DNA of 64,000 nt, taken from positions 3,472,001 through 3,536,000 of the forward strand of contig RQOL01000699.1 in assembly GCA_013076295.1 (NCBI GenBank), given 5' to 3'. This document shows, one piece after another, positions 12,046-30,329 of this stretch. How positions within the stretch are numbered: the stretch's first letter is position 1; each line of letters begins with the position of its first letter. Under the pieces are notes generated by a model that saw nothing but the letters and a program-made list of their open reading frames with translations, was not told the origin of the DNA and did not search any database. This DNA comes from Sanderia malayensis. Its lineage: Eukaryota > Cnidaria > Scyphozoa > Semaeostomeae > Pelagiidae. Both the position numbers and the translations under genes were made by a program.

Positions 12046-13111
12046 ATCTCCACTCTTGAGGTAAGTAACTTTATATATAAAGTAAAGTGGCTTTGGGAAT
12101 AGATACTAAATTAATACGGTGAAATAATGGTATAATCTTTATGGTATAATAATGGTCGGCCTTTGGTAAAAGCCGAAAATACATCTTTATGTCTATCGCT
12201 ATACATAGGCTCCTTAAAACTGAGAGACAGATTGTCGACTAAGAGACAGATCAAGGGACAGATCATGTTCATTTCCTTGTAAAAGCGTCTTTATTTTATA
12301 GAGATAGAGAACTTATTATATTCAAACTATCGAATCTAAGAAAGATTTGGAGTCCTGAGCCCTTTTCTCAACGCTAGCCTGCGTCTTGTGATATTCTCTA
12401 TGTATTGGCAATTTGCGAGTCGGTCTAAATAAAGCATTAAACCTAACAGGACCGTTACCACTGTTAATTTCATTTTGTGTAGAGTGTCGCGGTTTACTCG
12501 GTAACTATGGGTTTGGCTGGTATAATAACGGTTGCAGTGGTTTGTGTTGTGTGCTGCACTTGGTTCCTTTGTGTGTGGTCAAACGAACTCAGAGGGAAGT
12601 ACAAAGCAGACTGAACTGAAGAGCTAGACTCGACACATTGATTCCCTGTGCCTCACTCGTTATTGCTGTTGTTGTTGTTGCCTTACACTATCAATTCGAA
12701 GAGCGAAAAACCAAGATACTTCATGTAATGACTCAACTGAGGAGCGTATACTATCACAAGATACAAGATACTTGATACTTATAAGAAAAGACTGGTTTTG
12801 GGGAAATTCGTCGACTAGATGCAGTGAAATTAGTATTAGTACCTTAGATGGATCAATCATTCGAAATCGATATTAGCATGCAAATACTTCTGTTAATAAT
12901 GCCATGCCTGAACCACACAAACAACAGGCATTGCATTGCAAAATGCCTCACAAGTTGCATCACAAAGAGACTCAGTACACGAGAGAAGAAAAGCGAAGAC
13001 CAAGGAGGAAACAAGAGGGGTACAAAGGAGGATTACCAAAGACATATTAGTTTTCGACTACTGGTGTTTCGAGTCAATGCTTTGATCAAATTTCGTGTGC
13101 CATTTATATGA
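12046..13111. other. Non-coding spacer, nothing recognised
   Basis: AT-rich spacer with a short TTG/CAA microsatellite near 12660-12680. The small open frames have no recognisable domain, no signal peptide and no plausible splice partners. Confidence 0.5.
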
Positions 13112-13268
13112 CAAATTATATTTAGGTAGCTTCATACATTTATTGTGTAATTAAAACCATAATTAAACACACTCATACTTGTTCTTAAAAAAGGGTAAGT
13201 GTATTTAGTAATTATGGTTTTAATAACACAATAATAACACAAGATATGAAACTCTTAAATATAATTTG
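13112..13268. mobile_element. Foldback MITE, 157 bases
   Basis: Perfect 13-base ends CAAATTATATTTA (13112-13124) and TAAATATAATTTG (13256-13268). Complementarity continues inward through ATTAAAACCATAATTA and its complement, so nearly the whole element can fold back. No clear target duplication. It lies just downstream of the CCDC191 stop. Confidence 0.7.
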
Positions 13269-13527
13269 ACGTATTAGTTGTAAATAGATAAAAAAAATAA
13301 AATTTATCAATGTTATTTTATAGAAACTAGTTTATTTTTAAACTCTGTGTATATTTTTGGAATATTTCGTAGATGGATGCAAAAGAAAATCTTTCTTCCA
13401 TCCAGGGAAACTTACAGGATTGTTGAGCACAAAAATAATTCGTTATTTGGATAGAATATAAAACTACTTACGCATTCTCTTTGGTAGAACTCGAGCCAGA
13501 AACTGCCACAATATTATACTTCAGAAA

Positions 13528-16500
13528 TCATCGTGCATTGAAGTCTGGTAGCCATTCTCTGACCTTGCTTCTTAGTTCCTTTCTTCGCTTTTCTTTTCGT
13601 CTTTCGTCTTTTACTTCAACAATAAACATCTTCCAACAATTCATCGATGTTTTTAACAGCCGTCTGAAATTTGCGAAAAAATATATAATTCATACATTTC
13701 ATTTCATTATATTCATTGCATTTCATTATAGTCTGTCTGATGATTGCGAAAGCATGAAACTCCGAGTGACAGAGAACCAAGTCTACTTTCTTGCTTCTAT
13801 TCTATTATTGCTCTGTACTTTTGTACATCAAGCACTGTGATGCCAGTATAGACAGTAAGAATCTATAGATGTAATTCATACATAATTTATTTATGAATTG
13901 ATTTTTCAAATGGATGAGAACAAAAAGAAAGAGCAAAATTAAATTATTAAGGGAATAGACGAAATAAAGAAAAAATAACATAGGTGAATTGAATATATCG
14001 ATAAATAGAAAATAAAAAGGATTAATGAATACAGTACAGCTTTGCATATTGTGACCACCTTGATAATACAATCACCTCGTTATTAAGGTCAAATATTTTG
14101 ACTAGACAGGCACATTCTCTAATAAAAACGACCGGTTAACACAACCGCTTGACGGTATCAACAAATACGGTTAATACCGTCAAACGGTATTAACAAATAC
14201 CGTCAAGCGGTTGTGTTACCACTGAGTATCAATGATAATATCACCAATCAATGAATCAATACAGGGGTGAATAAAGAAACTTATGAATTCATCCTATACC
14301 TCTCATTATGTTCCTCAGCTTTCTCCTCATTGGTCCAGTACATCAGCCTCTCGTTAGTGACAAAATGTTGCCAGGTAACATAGTACTTTTGCAAGATGGT
14401 AGATGCGTAATGCCTTCTTGCTTTGCCGTCCAACAAATCGAAATGCTTTCCATACTAAATTCAAAATAGCAAAAAAGAAATAGCATTAAATCGACTTCTA
14501 CATTCATGCTCTAATGCTTAATACAGTCAAAGTATAGGGCTCTTGATTCCATATTAGTTTTTTGTTGCCTTCAGGGAGAGTTATTTCATCATTGCACGGT
14601 AACAAGACAAAAAAGTAAAGAGAAAGAAACTTCAGAGCAAACCCACCTTAGTCCAAGCAACAAAATATCGTTTCAGCAGCATTTTGTCATAATAATCTTC
14701 GCATAAAACCTTCTTGTATTCTCTTAATTCTTCGGTGTATCTCTTCCATGCGGCAATGCAAAGCCGTTGCAAGTAACGATGATTGTATTTCACGGCTATC
14801 TGTTGATTTATTCGGCTGATTTGAACAAGTCTTTTCCAAGGTTCGAGCCCCAGTCGTCTGACCAAGCATCGCTGGTAATGTTCGTCGGCTTTGCTGCACG
14901 CAGCTTTGTATTCCTCCTGCCTTTTCTTCTTCTCAAACTCTCGCTACAAATAAATGAGCATTTTTAATGACAAATGTAAGCAATCTATTCATAAGATCTG
15001 GATGAAATATAATAGTTACAAGTTACGACATAACACAAAAACATTAATCTATAGAACAGTGTAGTAAAATATAGGACTTTGAAATAGTGTAGGATACGAT
15101 AGAGTAATAGTATAATAGTGTAGCACAGTGCAGTGTAGTTTGGTGTAGTCTAGTATAGCATATATTATATTGTAGTGTACTGTATTATAGTATACGGTAT
15201 GTGTAAGTGCATTGTAGTATAATACAATAGGATACAGTAAGATACGAGTCGCTGCTTTCCAATGTAATTGAAGAATAAATGATTACCTCTTGTTGCAGTC
15301 TCTTTTCTTCTTTCTTCTGCTGCAATCTTTCGTTCTTCAATTGCATTTCTGCAATTAGCAGCTTCTCGCGTTCAAGTCTGAGTTCCTCCTGCAAGACAAT
15401 GATGCAAAGGGCAATTACTCAAGATGGCAAGACACTTATCCATGACAAATACATAAATACGAGCTGCTCAGAAGGTCTTTGTAGATCTTCCTTTAGTGCA
15501 CCATTCATTGAGGAAACTCACCAGATAATAACATTTACATTGCCAAAATTAAGTATACAGTAAAAACCCGCATACAAGAATCTGTAAATTTCCATCCAAA
15601 CTATTGTTAAAGCACAATAGGCTATTGTTTTGAACAGAAATATCACCCTGAAGGTTCTTAATCCATTGGTTTATATATACGGGTCTTTACAGCATATACA
15701 ATACTGTTAATATTAACAAGACATACCAATTTTTCTTCGTCTTGCCGTTTCTTTTGTTCCTCCAACAACGCCTTCCTCTCCTCTCGCTGCCTTGCTCTTT
15801 CTTCCATTGCTATAAACCAGGGTACACCCGTTATTCGAAAAACAAGCAACATGATTACCAAGCAACTGCGCAAGACAACCGGGGGTACACTCACCGAGAG
15901 AAACAGGCTTCGTAGCTGGTTTGCTTGACTTGATAACCGGTTTTCTCGAGCTAACGTCTTTTCGACCAGTCCCTCTTGCTGTTTCGACATCACTGTAACA
16001 CCTGGTGTCTGAACCAACCGCACTCTGCATTTCCAAATCGATTTTCGTCGCAGAATCCGACGATAATTTATCATCTAATGAATCTATTTCATTAGATGAT
16101 AATTTATTTTGAGCTCCAGTTAGCAGACGCTCTATATTTTTATTACTTGCAGAAGTCAGTTTCTTTAGAGTTCTTACTTCTTTGCTGGAAACTCGATTAT
16201 TAGGATGGATTTCTGAAATTTTTGACTTGACATTTTCAGCACCTTTTTGCCTTCCACAAGCGCACTGCTCTTCCACGTTTTCTTCCTCGTAATTCCTGCT
16301 ATCCACAGTTTCACATCCCTCGGCCCTCCCAGGCGCTTTCCAAGCAGCTTTATGAGACTTCTTCGGAAACTGAACAGACAGTGAAAGATTCTGCGGTTTG
16401 CCTCCAGCAGATGTAACCTTTCGCTTCTTTTCTTCGCCCAAGAAAATCTCTTCCTGCAACAGAAAGATAGCATAAAATACCATACAATCCACGTTGATGT

Positions 16501-19500
16501 GTAAGCATGCAAAGGTATCAACAGAGGCATAAAATCTGTAACTTTATCTAAATATATAGTTAAAGAAGGGAAAAATGATACAGTAAACACCCGCACATAA
16601 GAACCAGTGAATTAAGAACCATCCAGGCTGAGAGACAACAGGCTATTGTATTTGAACAATAGGCTGGATGCAGAATTCACAGGTTCTTATACGCGGGTGT
16701 TTACTGTATGGCTGAAAATTGAGTCTTGTCAGCAGAATTTTCGAGAAAAAAAATATCGAGCTTACAACAGTCGTAGTATTCTTCTTGGTATTTTTCCTCC
16801 GTGACGATTCGCCAGCTTTAACATTCTCTCTTTTCAACACCTCTGGATCCTTCTCTGTTCGCTGCTCAGTCTCGTTATCCCACAATTTCCCTGTGGCTGC
16901 AGCTTCCAGAAACGAGGCCATTTTAAAAGCCTTCCTCTGATGCTCCTCCTCAACAGCCTTCATCCGGTGCTGTTCCGCAATCCACAACTGCCATCCAATG
17001 AAGCATCTTCTAAGAAGTTTCAATCTGCAGTGATTTACTGCCATCTGCTCCTTCCTTCAAATACAATGCATATTTCAGCAAATTATTCCGTGTGCCGTGT
17101 GTAAAGGCACGAAGTAGCTACTTAGCTCGCTATCCATCATGATACATTGTCATACATTAGCATATGTTAGCATATATTGTCATATATTAACATATATTAT
17201 AATGTAATACAGTCAATTCTGCATACTTTAATCGGAGAAACTTTCGCGGGAAGAAACTTTCGCGATTTTCCCGTTTTTGGCCAAAATTCGCGAAAGTTTA
17301 TTGCGCGAAATTTTCTAAAATATGAAATTCGCGAAAGTTTATTCTTGATAAAAATTTCAAAATTGGAAATTCGCGAAAGTTTGTTCTCGCAAAAACGCTA
17401 TTGTGAAAAACTGGTAATCCCAGAGTGAAAGGCGATTAACAAAGAAAAATATTTATTCATTAGTTAGTTTCATGGAAAGAAAAGGGAAGGCAGAAAAGGC
17501 AGAGTGAATATGGAAACGAAGCTGACTTATTTTAATATTGTTCTTCTTCTGTTAACGTTGTAAAAATGAGAAAAATTTATGAAAAAGTTTTACTTTGAAT
17601 AAAAACTACTTCAAGGTTTCTGTTTAAAGTTTCTGTTCAGACTTGGAATTCGCGAAAGTTTATTCTCGCAAAATATCCGATTTTGCCTAAAGGCCTGGTT
17701 ACACTGTAGATAATGAATTAGATATTCCCCCAGACATACCACAAATAACCTGTCTGATAGATATCTTCGTGTGTAACATAACGCAAGATATCTAAATTCC
17801 AATTAGCGGCAAGAAGCAAACTGTCAAATCGTGCTGTGAAATCTTGATGAATAAAATCAAAACTTTTTGATTTTATTCATCAAGATTTTCCCAGCATGAT
17901 GTGTCAAATCGTGAGACAAACACACACCGACTGTCTCGCGTTTTATTCCTTGGCAATTTTGGAAGCGAAAAGCATTATAAGCAGTTTATAATTGATTCTG
18001 AGCAATAAAATTGACGCACAGAGCAAATTCACAAACTAGGTCATTGAAAATGGAAGCTGATAATTTTTTTGACATGAATTTATTTTATTATAACATGAAA
18101 TTTCCATTCTGGCGCTGGCGCATATTTTTGCATTGGGTAAAAATGCTGTACAACTTGAGGAATGGCACACTCCACAAAAAGTGACTGAAGAAATGTATGA
18201 AATGCATGATAAAATGTTTTCAATGTTCTTTTACGTAAATACCTCACGGTTTGCCACTTTTCTTGCTGGTTATAGTTGAGTCATGATGCTTTAACTGTAT
18301 TATCTAAATTATTATCTAAATGGCGCGTATACACTATAAGATAATCGTTTCCGTTTTTAGCGTTTCTAAATTGGGAATATCTAATTCATTATCTACAGTG
18401 TAACCAGGCCTTAAAACGCGAAAGTTAATTTCAGAAATTTCGCGTTTTTTTCGCCTCGCGAAAGTTTCTTCCCGCGAAAGTTTCTCCGATTAAAGTAGTT
18501 CGAACTCGTGCAATTCGAACTCCATCTAATTCGAGCAAAATTCTCCGTCCCTTCAAGGATCATTAATGAGCCAATTCTCATAAAACAAAGCTCTATAATT
18601 CGAACTTTTTGTAATTCGAACATTTTTACGCTTCCCCAGGGTGTTCGAATTAGACAGAGTTGACTGTATAATACATTACCATATATTACCATGCTATCCA
18701 CAGTGTAGCAGAGTCTTAACCCACGTAATTAGCTAGTTATAAGCGGATGCATACTCTATAGAGAGGGGTACGCATAATGTTAAGGAGCACGATACCTATA
18801 ACGAATCTTCATAGCTGTGGCCATCTCTTGTGCTTCTTTACTCGACCTGAGTAGAGTGACGTACGCCTTCCACGCATTCCAAGCACGTAGCTTGCTCCGC
18901 CAGTCAAACACTGCACGGGCTTTGCCTATTTTAACACGTTGCTCAACGATCAGACCGTACCAGGCCGAGAAGTGTTTGTGCAAGATCTAAAAGGAGGGAG
19001 AGACAACCATGCACTCGAGCATCGTGCGTGATAAACACAAGCCAAATCAACAAAAGCATTCTCCCTTTTCCGTTCCTTCCATATTGATATACGTTAAGAT
19101 GGGATGAAATATCAAAAAAGAATGGGATCAAACTGACCATGCCATTAGTATAAGAAACATATAATGAATTATTGGTATAAGTTGGTCATGAACTATATAA
19201 TTAATTATAGAGACTAATTATCATGATTAATATCGTGTGGAAAAGCCAGACCAAACAATGTACCATCTGAAACGAAAGGACCACATACCACATTGGAACG
19301 CACCACTGGTGGGTAATTTGTATCAAAACATAAAATAAATTCAAAAACTCACTCGGAGATTTTGCGCAGTTTCTTGGATTGATTTTTTTTCCATTTCAAT
19401 TAAGACGTGTTTTCTCATTTCTTCTTCTGTTTGACGCCGTCTGTCTTCCTCCTCCCTTTTCAATCTTTCTTCTGCTTTTGACCTTACGCTCAGTTGCTGT

Positions 19501-21267
19501 TGAGCTTGTCTGAGAATTTCCTTTTTCCTGAAATTCAATTCGTAAAAAGTTAAGATACCTTACGGAGAGAACAATAAATGCAACAAACTTCAAACTTAAT
19601 CAGCTAAACATCTGGCTCCTTGAACTAATTCATAGTAAAATGTATCCTTAGTTTGACAAACCCCTGACAATACAGTTGATATCTGTTGAACTGCCCTCTC
19701 TCACCAAAAATGTTCAACTTCTCGTCGGTTTGGTATAGTATTGCTGGGGCATCCGTTATTTCGAACATTCACTCTCTGAAACAAATTCTAGTTTGGAAGA
19801 ATAAAAGCAAAAAACAAGCAAACCTTTGTCGTTCTTCATTTAAACGATATTTCTCTTCTTCCATTTCCTTGCGAATCAATGCCATTTGCTTTTGTATTGC
19901 CGCTTCTTCGTTTTGAGTCTTCATCAGCTTTGCTTTCTCTTCTTCCATGACCTTCTTCCTTGCAATGGCCACAGCATCCTTCTTCCTCATCTGCTCTCTT
20001 CGAGATTCTTGAAGTTTGTCCCTCCTAGCTTTGTTTCGTTCCTTCACCTGCAACAAAGTTGCTAAGATAGCTTAGCCAAGCTCTGTTGTTCACAAAGTCA
20101 GAAATTGCGTAACAGTACATAAGAACTACAGTCAAATCTGCATAGCTCGAACTCGTGTAACTCGAACTCTATCTAATTCGAACGAAATTCTGTGTCCCTT
20201 AAAGAATCACCAATGAACCAACTGTTATAAAACAATATAGTTTCTCTCAATATGGTTAATTTCTCACCATTTGATGTCTTTGCTCCATGTTCGGTGTAGG
20301 ATCCTTGAATTTTACTGTTGTTTTATCCATTCCCAAATTTTCAAGCACTGATGTTTTTAAGGAAGTGTTATCCATGAACTTTGCAAACATCTCCTTGACA
20401 TCCTTGTCGTAATCCACATCACCTTCATTGTCATCGTTAGCTAGAGATGCAGAGTTATACCTGACAATTGTTCCGGTATCAGTCAAGGAGTATGAGTCTA
20501 TATCATCTAGTCCATGACTTTCAATGACCTTTTGGGTGTTCAATATTGGCTTGGTTGAAGACGACCAGTTTTCGTCTTTGAAATCCAGTTCTAAATTAAT
20601 GTTTGAAACATGCTGATCGTTCACCCATTTGTCGAGAAGCTCTTGAGCTGAAAAAGATAATGTGGCAGCTTATGAAACCTTGATGCTCTACAGTTTGGAC
20701 TTGGGGAGGGAGAAAAAGGGAGGGAGGGAGAGGTAAAATACTTGAGAGAGGGGGAAGGAAGGAAGGGGTGAGGTACTAGAAAGGGGGGAAAGAAGAGAGA
20801 AAGGGCAGGGGAAAAAGATGGAGTTCTGACCAACAGTCTCCAACTTGCAATCAACTACCTTGCCAACTAAATATACCAAGTCAACTTCACAACTGTTATC
20901 TTGCATTAGCTTTTTCAACAGGGCTTTTAACTATGAATACCTTACTTCATTTGCAAAAAAATGGAGTGAATTTTATACAAGTGTATTATACCTTCATACA
21001 ATGCTTGATCATCAGGTAATATTGAACTGGCATCTCCAATACCTGGAATGCTACCACCGTATGCTTCGGTAGCTGCCTCGTCAGATGCAGCCTGTACTCT
21101 CTGCAAAGATAATGCAGTTGGCTACACCAGCAAAAGTGTACAATGTGTTTGCAATTAGATAAGATTGATAGTGCAAAATTTCTGCGGAGGGCATGCTGCA
21201 GTTGCAAGTAAAACAAACTTACTTTTATCCAGTCTTTGACTCCAGATTTTCCCTCTCTTGATGGAGT
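13528..21267 (-). CDS. CCDC191: CCDC191-like coiled-coil protein (first exon unresolved)
   Basis: Coiled-coil protein of the CCDC191 (KIAA1407) type. I know of no established biochemical activity for the family. Exons: 21267-21223, 21100-20992, 20647-20268, 20047-19824, 19527-19353, 18986-18796, 17054-16766, 16453-15895, 15809-15727, 15388-15287, 14943-14647, 14454-14300, 13663-13528. They give 914 residues with closed phases (human about 936). The N-terminal part contains SGVKDWIKRVQAASDEA and AQELLDKWV. Charged helices follow, then SFI1-like W-repeats (KHFSAWYGLIVE, WNAWKAYVTLL, WKRYTEELREYKK, RYFVAWTK), then AMEERARQREERKALLEE, and a basic end REWLPDFNAR. The first coding exon is probably just upstream: ATG at about 21488 or 21395 would fit if a slightly different acceptor is used. 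Introns are loaded with MITEs. Confidence 0.85.
14134..14220. repeat. Long palindrome, cruciform-capable
   Basis: Arms of about 21-22 bases (core ACACAACCGCTTGACGGTAT at about 14139-14158 and its complement at about 14198-14217) flank a second, smaller inverted repeat (TAATACCGT / ACGGTATTA). It lies in the last CCDC191 intron. It looks like a very small foldback element. Confidence 0.75.
15558..15692. mobile_element. Tc1/mariner-like MITE, family CAGTAAACACCCGC
   Basis: The left end CAGTAAAAACCCGCATA is preceded by TA. The right end is a diverged complement (TATATACGGGTCTTTAC). The interior shares CACAATAGGCTATTGT with the copy at 16581-16706. It lies in a CCDC191 intron. Confidence 0.7.
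16581..16706. mobile_element. Tc1/mariner-like MITE, best copy, TA target duplication
   Basis: A 126-base element with near-perfect ends CAGTAAACACCCGC and GCGGGTGTTTACTG, flanked by TA at 16579-16580 and 16707-16708. The TA duplication and CAGT ends fit the Tc1/mariner/pogo superfamily. No coding capacity. It lies in a CCDC191 intron. Confidence 0.85.
17691..18411. mobile_element. Inner PIF/Harbinger-like MITE
   Basis: Perfect inverted ends of about 39 bases start AGGCCTGGTTACACTGTAG at 17691 and end at 18411. The flanking 3-base direct repeat TAA (17688-17690, 18412-18414) is typical of PIF/Harbinger. The 721-base element holds a hairpin but no transposase frame. The long identical ends suggest it is the youngest of the three nested insertions. 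Confidence 0.85.
17839..17888. repeat. 24-base hairpin inside the inner MITE
   Basis: AAATCTTGATGAATAAAATC continues for 24 bases and is followed, after a 2-base spacer, by its exact reverse complement (17865-17888). A near-perfect palindrome this size would extrude readily or form an RNA hairpin if transcribed within the CCDC191 intron. Confidence 0.85.
20129..20240. mobile_element. Truncated pogo-like MITE
   Basis: It begins TA-CAGTCAAATCTGCATAGC and continues with the CTCGAACTCGTGTAACTCG interior of the family. It stops without the right end, just before a CCDC191 exon at 20268. It gives the pre-insertion order that proves the nesting at 17210-18666. Confidence 0.75.
20700..20815. repeat. 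Polypurine (G/A) tract
   Basis: More than 100 bases almost wholly of G and A (GGGAGGGAGGGAGAG, GGAAGGAAGGGG) on the plus strand in a CCDC191 intron, about 50 bases upstream (in transcript sense) of the exon starting at 20647. On the transcribed minus strand this is a very long pyrimidine tract and may serve as a splice acceptor enhancer. It could also form triplex DNA. Confidence 0.7.
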
Positions 21268-21820
21268 CTATGAAGCAAACAACAGAATTATTATAATGAC
21301 TTTTCAGATGAACAACATTGCTGGTTGAAATTGAACCCAAAACCCTCCTCATGAGTTAAACTGCGTAGAGGCCCAAACAAAACCATTCTCTCTCGTCTTT
21401 GAACAGTTTCCAGAAGTTATCTAAAGCAAACCATTTGTTGTAAAATCAGATTCAAATGAGCAAATTCCCTTGCTTACCAATGGAGTTGACCTTTTCCATT
21501 TGAATAAGCCGTTATTTGCCATTACTTCTTCTTGCTCCACTAAATACTGGATAACATTTGGCCTGAGACACAAAACAACAATACAGCGCTCATTTGGATG
21601 CTGGCTACTTCAGGTAAAATCACACGAACGCCCCTTTCTTTTGCAGAAGCGGATAAAGCAAAGAACAAAAATTCTGTGGCACATTTGTATTTACTTTCTT
21701 GCTCAAAAACGACTTTATTTACATCTAAAATCTTTATGTACAAACAAAATATCCTTAGTTTACTACTAAATCGTGAATGCTATGCTAGTCTATCAATGCT
21801 AACATTCCAATATTACATCT

Positions 21821-28442
<6,622 letters not shown>

Positions 28443-28852
28443 GCCGAACTGGAGCACTGTTGATGGTGAGCGCGTGTGCCGGGGCTTGGTAGAGATTTGA
28501 ATGGTGCAATGCAAGAAGGCACAACACGTGGACTTTAAGTTCCCTCGGCCCCCGACAAACCCAAAAGGGCCAGAGGAGTATTCCCGTTTCGATGTGGGAA
28601 TGTGACTCCAGCTCTTTGGAGAAGGAAAAATGTACTTTTTGTAGAGCAAATTGCAGTTATTTATGACACCAAATATTAATTCTATATTTGTACGGATTGT
28701 AAGCAGGATTCTAAAGTAGCTGGAAGTGAAAATAAAAGTCTTGAGGGACGCACAAATAACTCGCGGCGTTGGGGAAGGAGAGTAATCAGAATAACGGTTG
28801 GGAGCCCCCTTGCACGCCCAGTACGCGTCTTCTGTGACAGACCACAGCCAAG
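28443..28852. promoter_or_regulatory. Shared divergent promoter region
   Basis: About 410 bases separate the start codons of the acetyltransferase (minus) and the RibD-like gene (plus). The half next to the acetyltransferase has an open minus-strand frame to 28649, so it may be 5' UTR or an extended first exon. No TATA box is evident. The role as a bidirectional promoter is inferred from position. Confidence 0.4.
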
Positions 28853-29383
28853 ATGATCGTCTTGTACATTGCCCAAAGTCTCGATGGCTTTATCGCTGGA
28901 CCGGATGGTTCAGTATCCTGGCTTGACGAGTTCAATGAACCTGAGGCTGCTACTGGATACAATGATTTCGTCAAAGATGTCGAAGTTGTCGTAATGGGAA
29001 GGAAAAGCTACGACCAAGTACTCACCTTTCCAGGACCTTGGCCTTATGTTGGCAAAAAGTGTTTTGTCTTCACGACATCCACTTCCATAAAAGAGCCACC
29101 AGAAGATGCCGACGTTACAAGGGCTGACCACAAAGACGTGCATGAGTTTGTAAACAAAGAGTGTCAAGGGAAAAGAGTCTGGCTTTTAGGCGGAGCGGCG
29201 CTCGTGAAGGCTTTCTTGGAGGCAAATGTCATTGATGAGTTTATGTTGACAACTTTTCCGAAGATTATTGGCAAAGGAATCAGGCTGTTCCTCGAGAGTG
29301 ATGTTCGGATGAGATTCAAGTGCACAAAATCTGAGTTGGGAAAAAACGGAGCTGTTGACAGCACATATTGCAAGTCTGACTAG
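28853..29383 (+). CDS. RibD C-terminal-domain / bacterial-type dihydrofolate reductase-like protein
   Basis: Single uninterrupted frame of 176 residues with the fold signature of the RibD_C family (PF01872), NADPH-dependent reductases related to DHFR. It starts MIVLYIAQSLDGFIAG (the typical first strand plus SLDG). It continues with VVVMGRKSYDQV (the nucleotide-loop MGRKTY-type motif), FPGPWPY, a VWLLGGAALVKAFLEA segment (the GG loop of the family) and IDEFMLTTFPKIIGKG. The length fits bacterial YyaP/YwjB-type proteins. The exact substrate cannot be read from sequence, and it need not reduce dihydrofolate. It has no intron, unlike every other large gene here, and looks more GC-rich than its surroundings, which fits acquisition from bacteria. 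It starts 410 bases from the divergent acetyltransferase gene. Confidence 0.9.
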   Translation: MIVLYIAQSLDGFIAGPDGSVSWLDEFNEPEAATGYNDFVKDVEVVVMGRKSYDQVLTFPGPWPYVGKKCFVFTTSTSIKEPPEDADVTRADHKDVHEFVNKECQGKRVWLLGGAALVKAFLEANVIDEFMLTTFPKIIGKGIRLFLESDVRMRFKCTKSELGKNGAVDSTYCKSD

Positions 29384-30329
29384 CAGATATAGACTGGCAT
29401 ATGTACACTGTAAAAGTTATAAAAGTTATAAAAGTTAAAAAAACATAAAAGTTATTTTTCAGCTTTTTATTTCACACAAACTTGATAGAATAGATAATAG
29501 ACAAAGCTTAATAGATAATTTCATTAATCCACCCTCCCTTTCTAATAAGCCCCCCTGGAAAGCCTGAAAAATTAAGCAAGCCCCCAGGGCTTAATAGAGC
29601 CTCTACAGTGAGCCATATTTTTATCTTTTAATTGTCTTACATCTTGATAATATTATTATAACACACACCGGGACACATACAATGATTGTAGATTTTATTA
29701 TGTAATATTTCAATATTCCCACATATGATTTAAAAATATTGTTTTTAAAATCAAATTTGTTTACTTTTTGTGTTATGAGAATAGGGCAAGAGAAGACGTC
29801 ATATTTCCACAAAAGATTTAATATTCATCATGATAACACAATGTTTGAAACACACCAATATTATTAAAATATATATTTGAAAACAAAACTAAAACAATAG
29901 ATTTATTTGAAACCACCGCACAATGTAATTAATAAGTAATAAGTTGTGATATGATATTTTGCAAGAGACCAAATTTGAGTATTTGTTACTATTCCACTGC
30001 AGTTACAATAAATGATAAATTGACTAATAATGTGACTTACATAGTTTTGGTTGAATGTGATGTGTTTCTGAAATATATCTGACATTAATTCAAAATTTCT
30101 ACCCACAAACTGATAAATTTGAGAGAAAATTTTAAGCCTCCAACAATTAACCAAAGAACAGTAACAACATCTAAGCCTAGAACTATAAACTATATAAAGG
30201 TTGTTACACATTTTACAATTGTTAAAAAACATTAACAAATAATTGTATGATACAAATATGCGAACAGGTAATGGAATATTTACTAATTTATTTCAAAGTA
30301 TACAATTAAATATATATTTGCGTGTCAAT
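29384..30329. other. Convergent spacer, AT-rich, no gene
   Basis: Lies between the RibD-like gene (plus) and the 3' end of ATG4 (minus). It contains repeated AAAAGTTATA just after the stop, a fragment of the CTTATTCGAGG repeat family near 29530-29600 (TAATAAGCCCCCCTGG), and otherwise very AT-rich sequence. No credible frame. Confidence 0.5.

Larger units (their letters stand above)
17226..18495. mobile_element. Middle MITE, CTTTAATCGG ends, inserted in the outer MITE
   Basis: The ends CTTTAATCGGAGAAACTTTC (17226 on) and its complement finishing at 18495 extend about 40 bases with GCGGGAAGAAACTTTCGCG. TA is duplicated at 17224-17225 and 18496-18497. The interior is rich in TTCGCGAAAGTTTATT motifs. 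It is itself interrupted by the element at 17691-18411. Confidence 0.85.
17210..18666. mobile_element. Outer pogo-like MITE, split by a later insertion
   Basis: The ends CAGTCAATTCTG and CAGAGTTGACTG lie between TA at 17208-17209 and 18667-18668. The sequence next to the left end continues after the insertion at 18498 as GTTCGAACTCGTGCAATTCG. The uninterrupted order is seen in the related copy at 20129. It lies in a CCDC191 intron. Confidence 0.85.

Noticed and set aside
12413..12619. 68-residue plus-strand frame with cysteines
   Set aside because: No domain, no splice partner and repeat-rich surroundings; expected by chance at this length.
16061..16110. Inverted repeat around TCATCTAATGAA/TTCATTAGATGA inside a CCDC191 exon
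   Set aside because: It comes from coding similarity of NKLSSNEIDSLDDKLSS; the 13-base arms are too short to claim an element.
28443..28649. N-terminal extension of the acetyltransferase from an upstream ATG at 28649
   Set aside because: The frame is open, but the extra 69 residues show no similarity to the NEMM or other known N-terminal parts of KAT6. Kept only as an alternative start.
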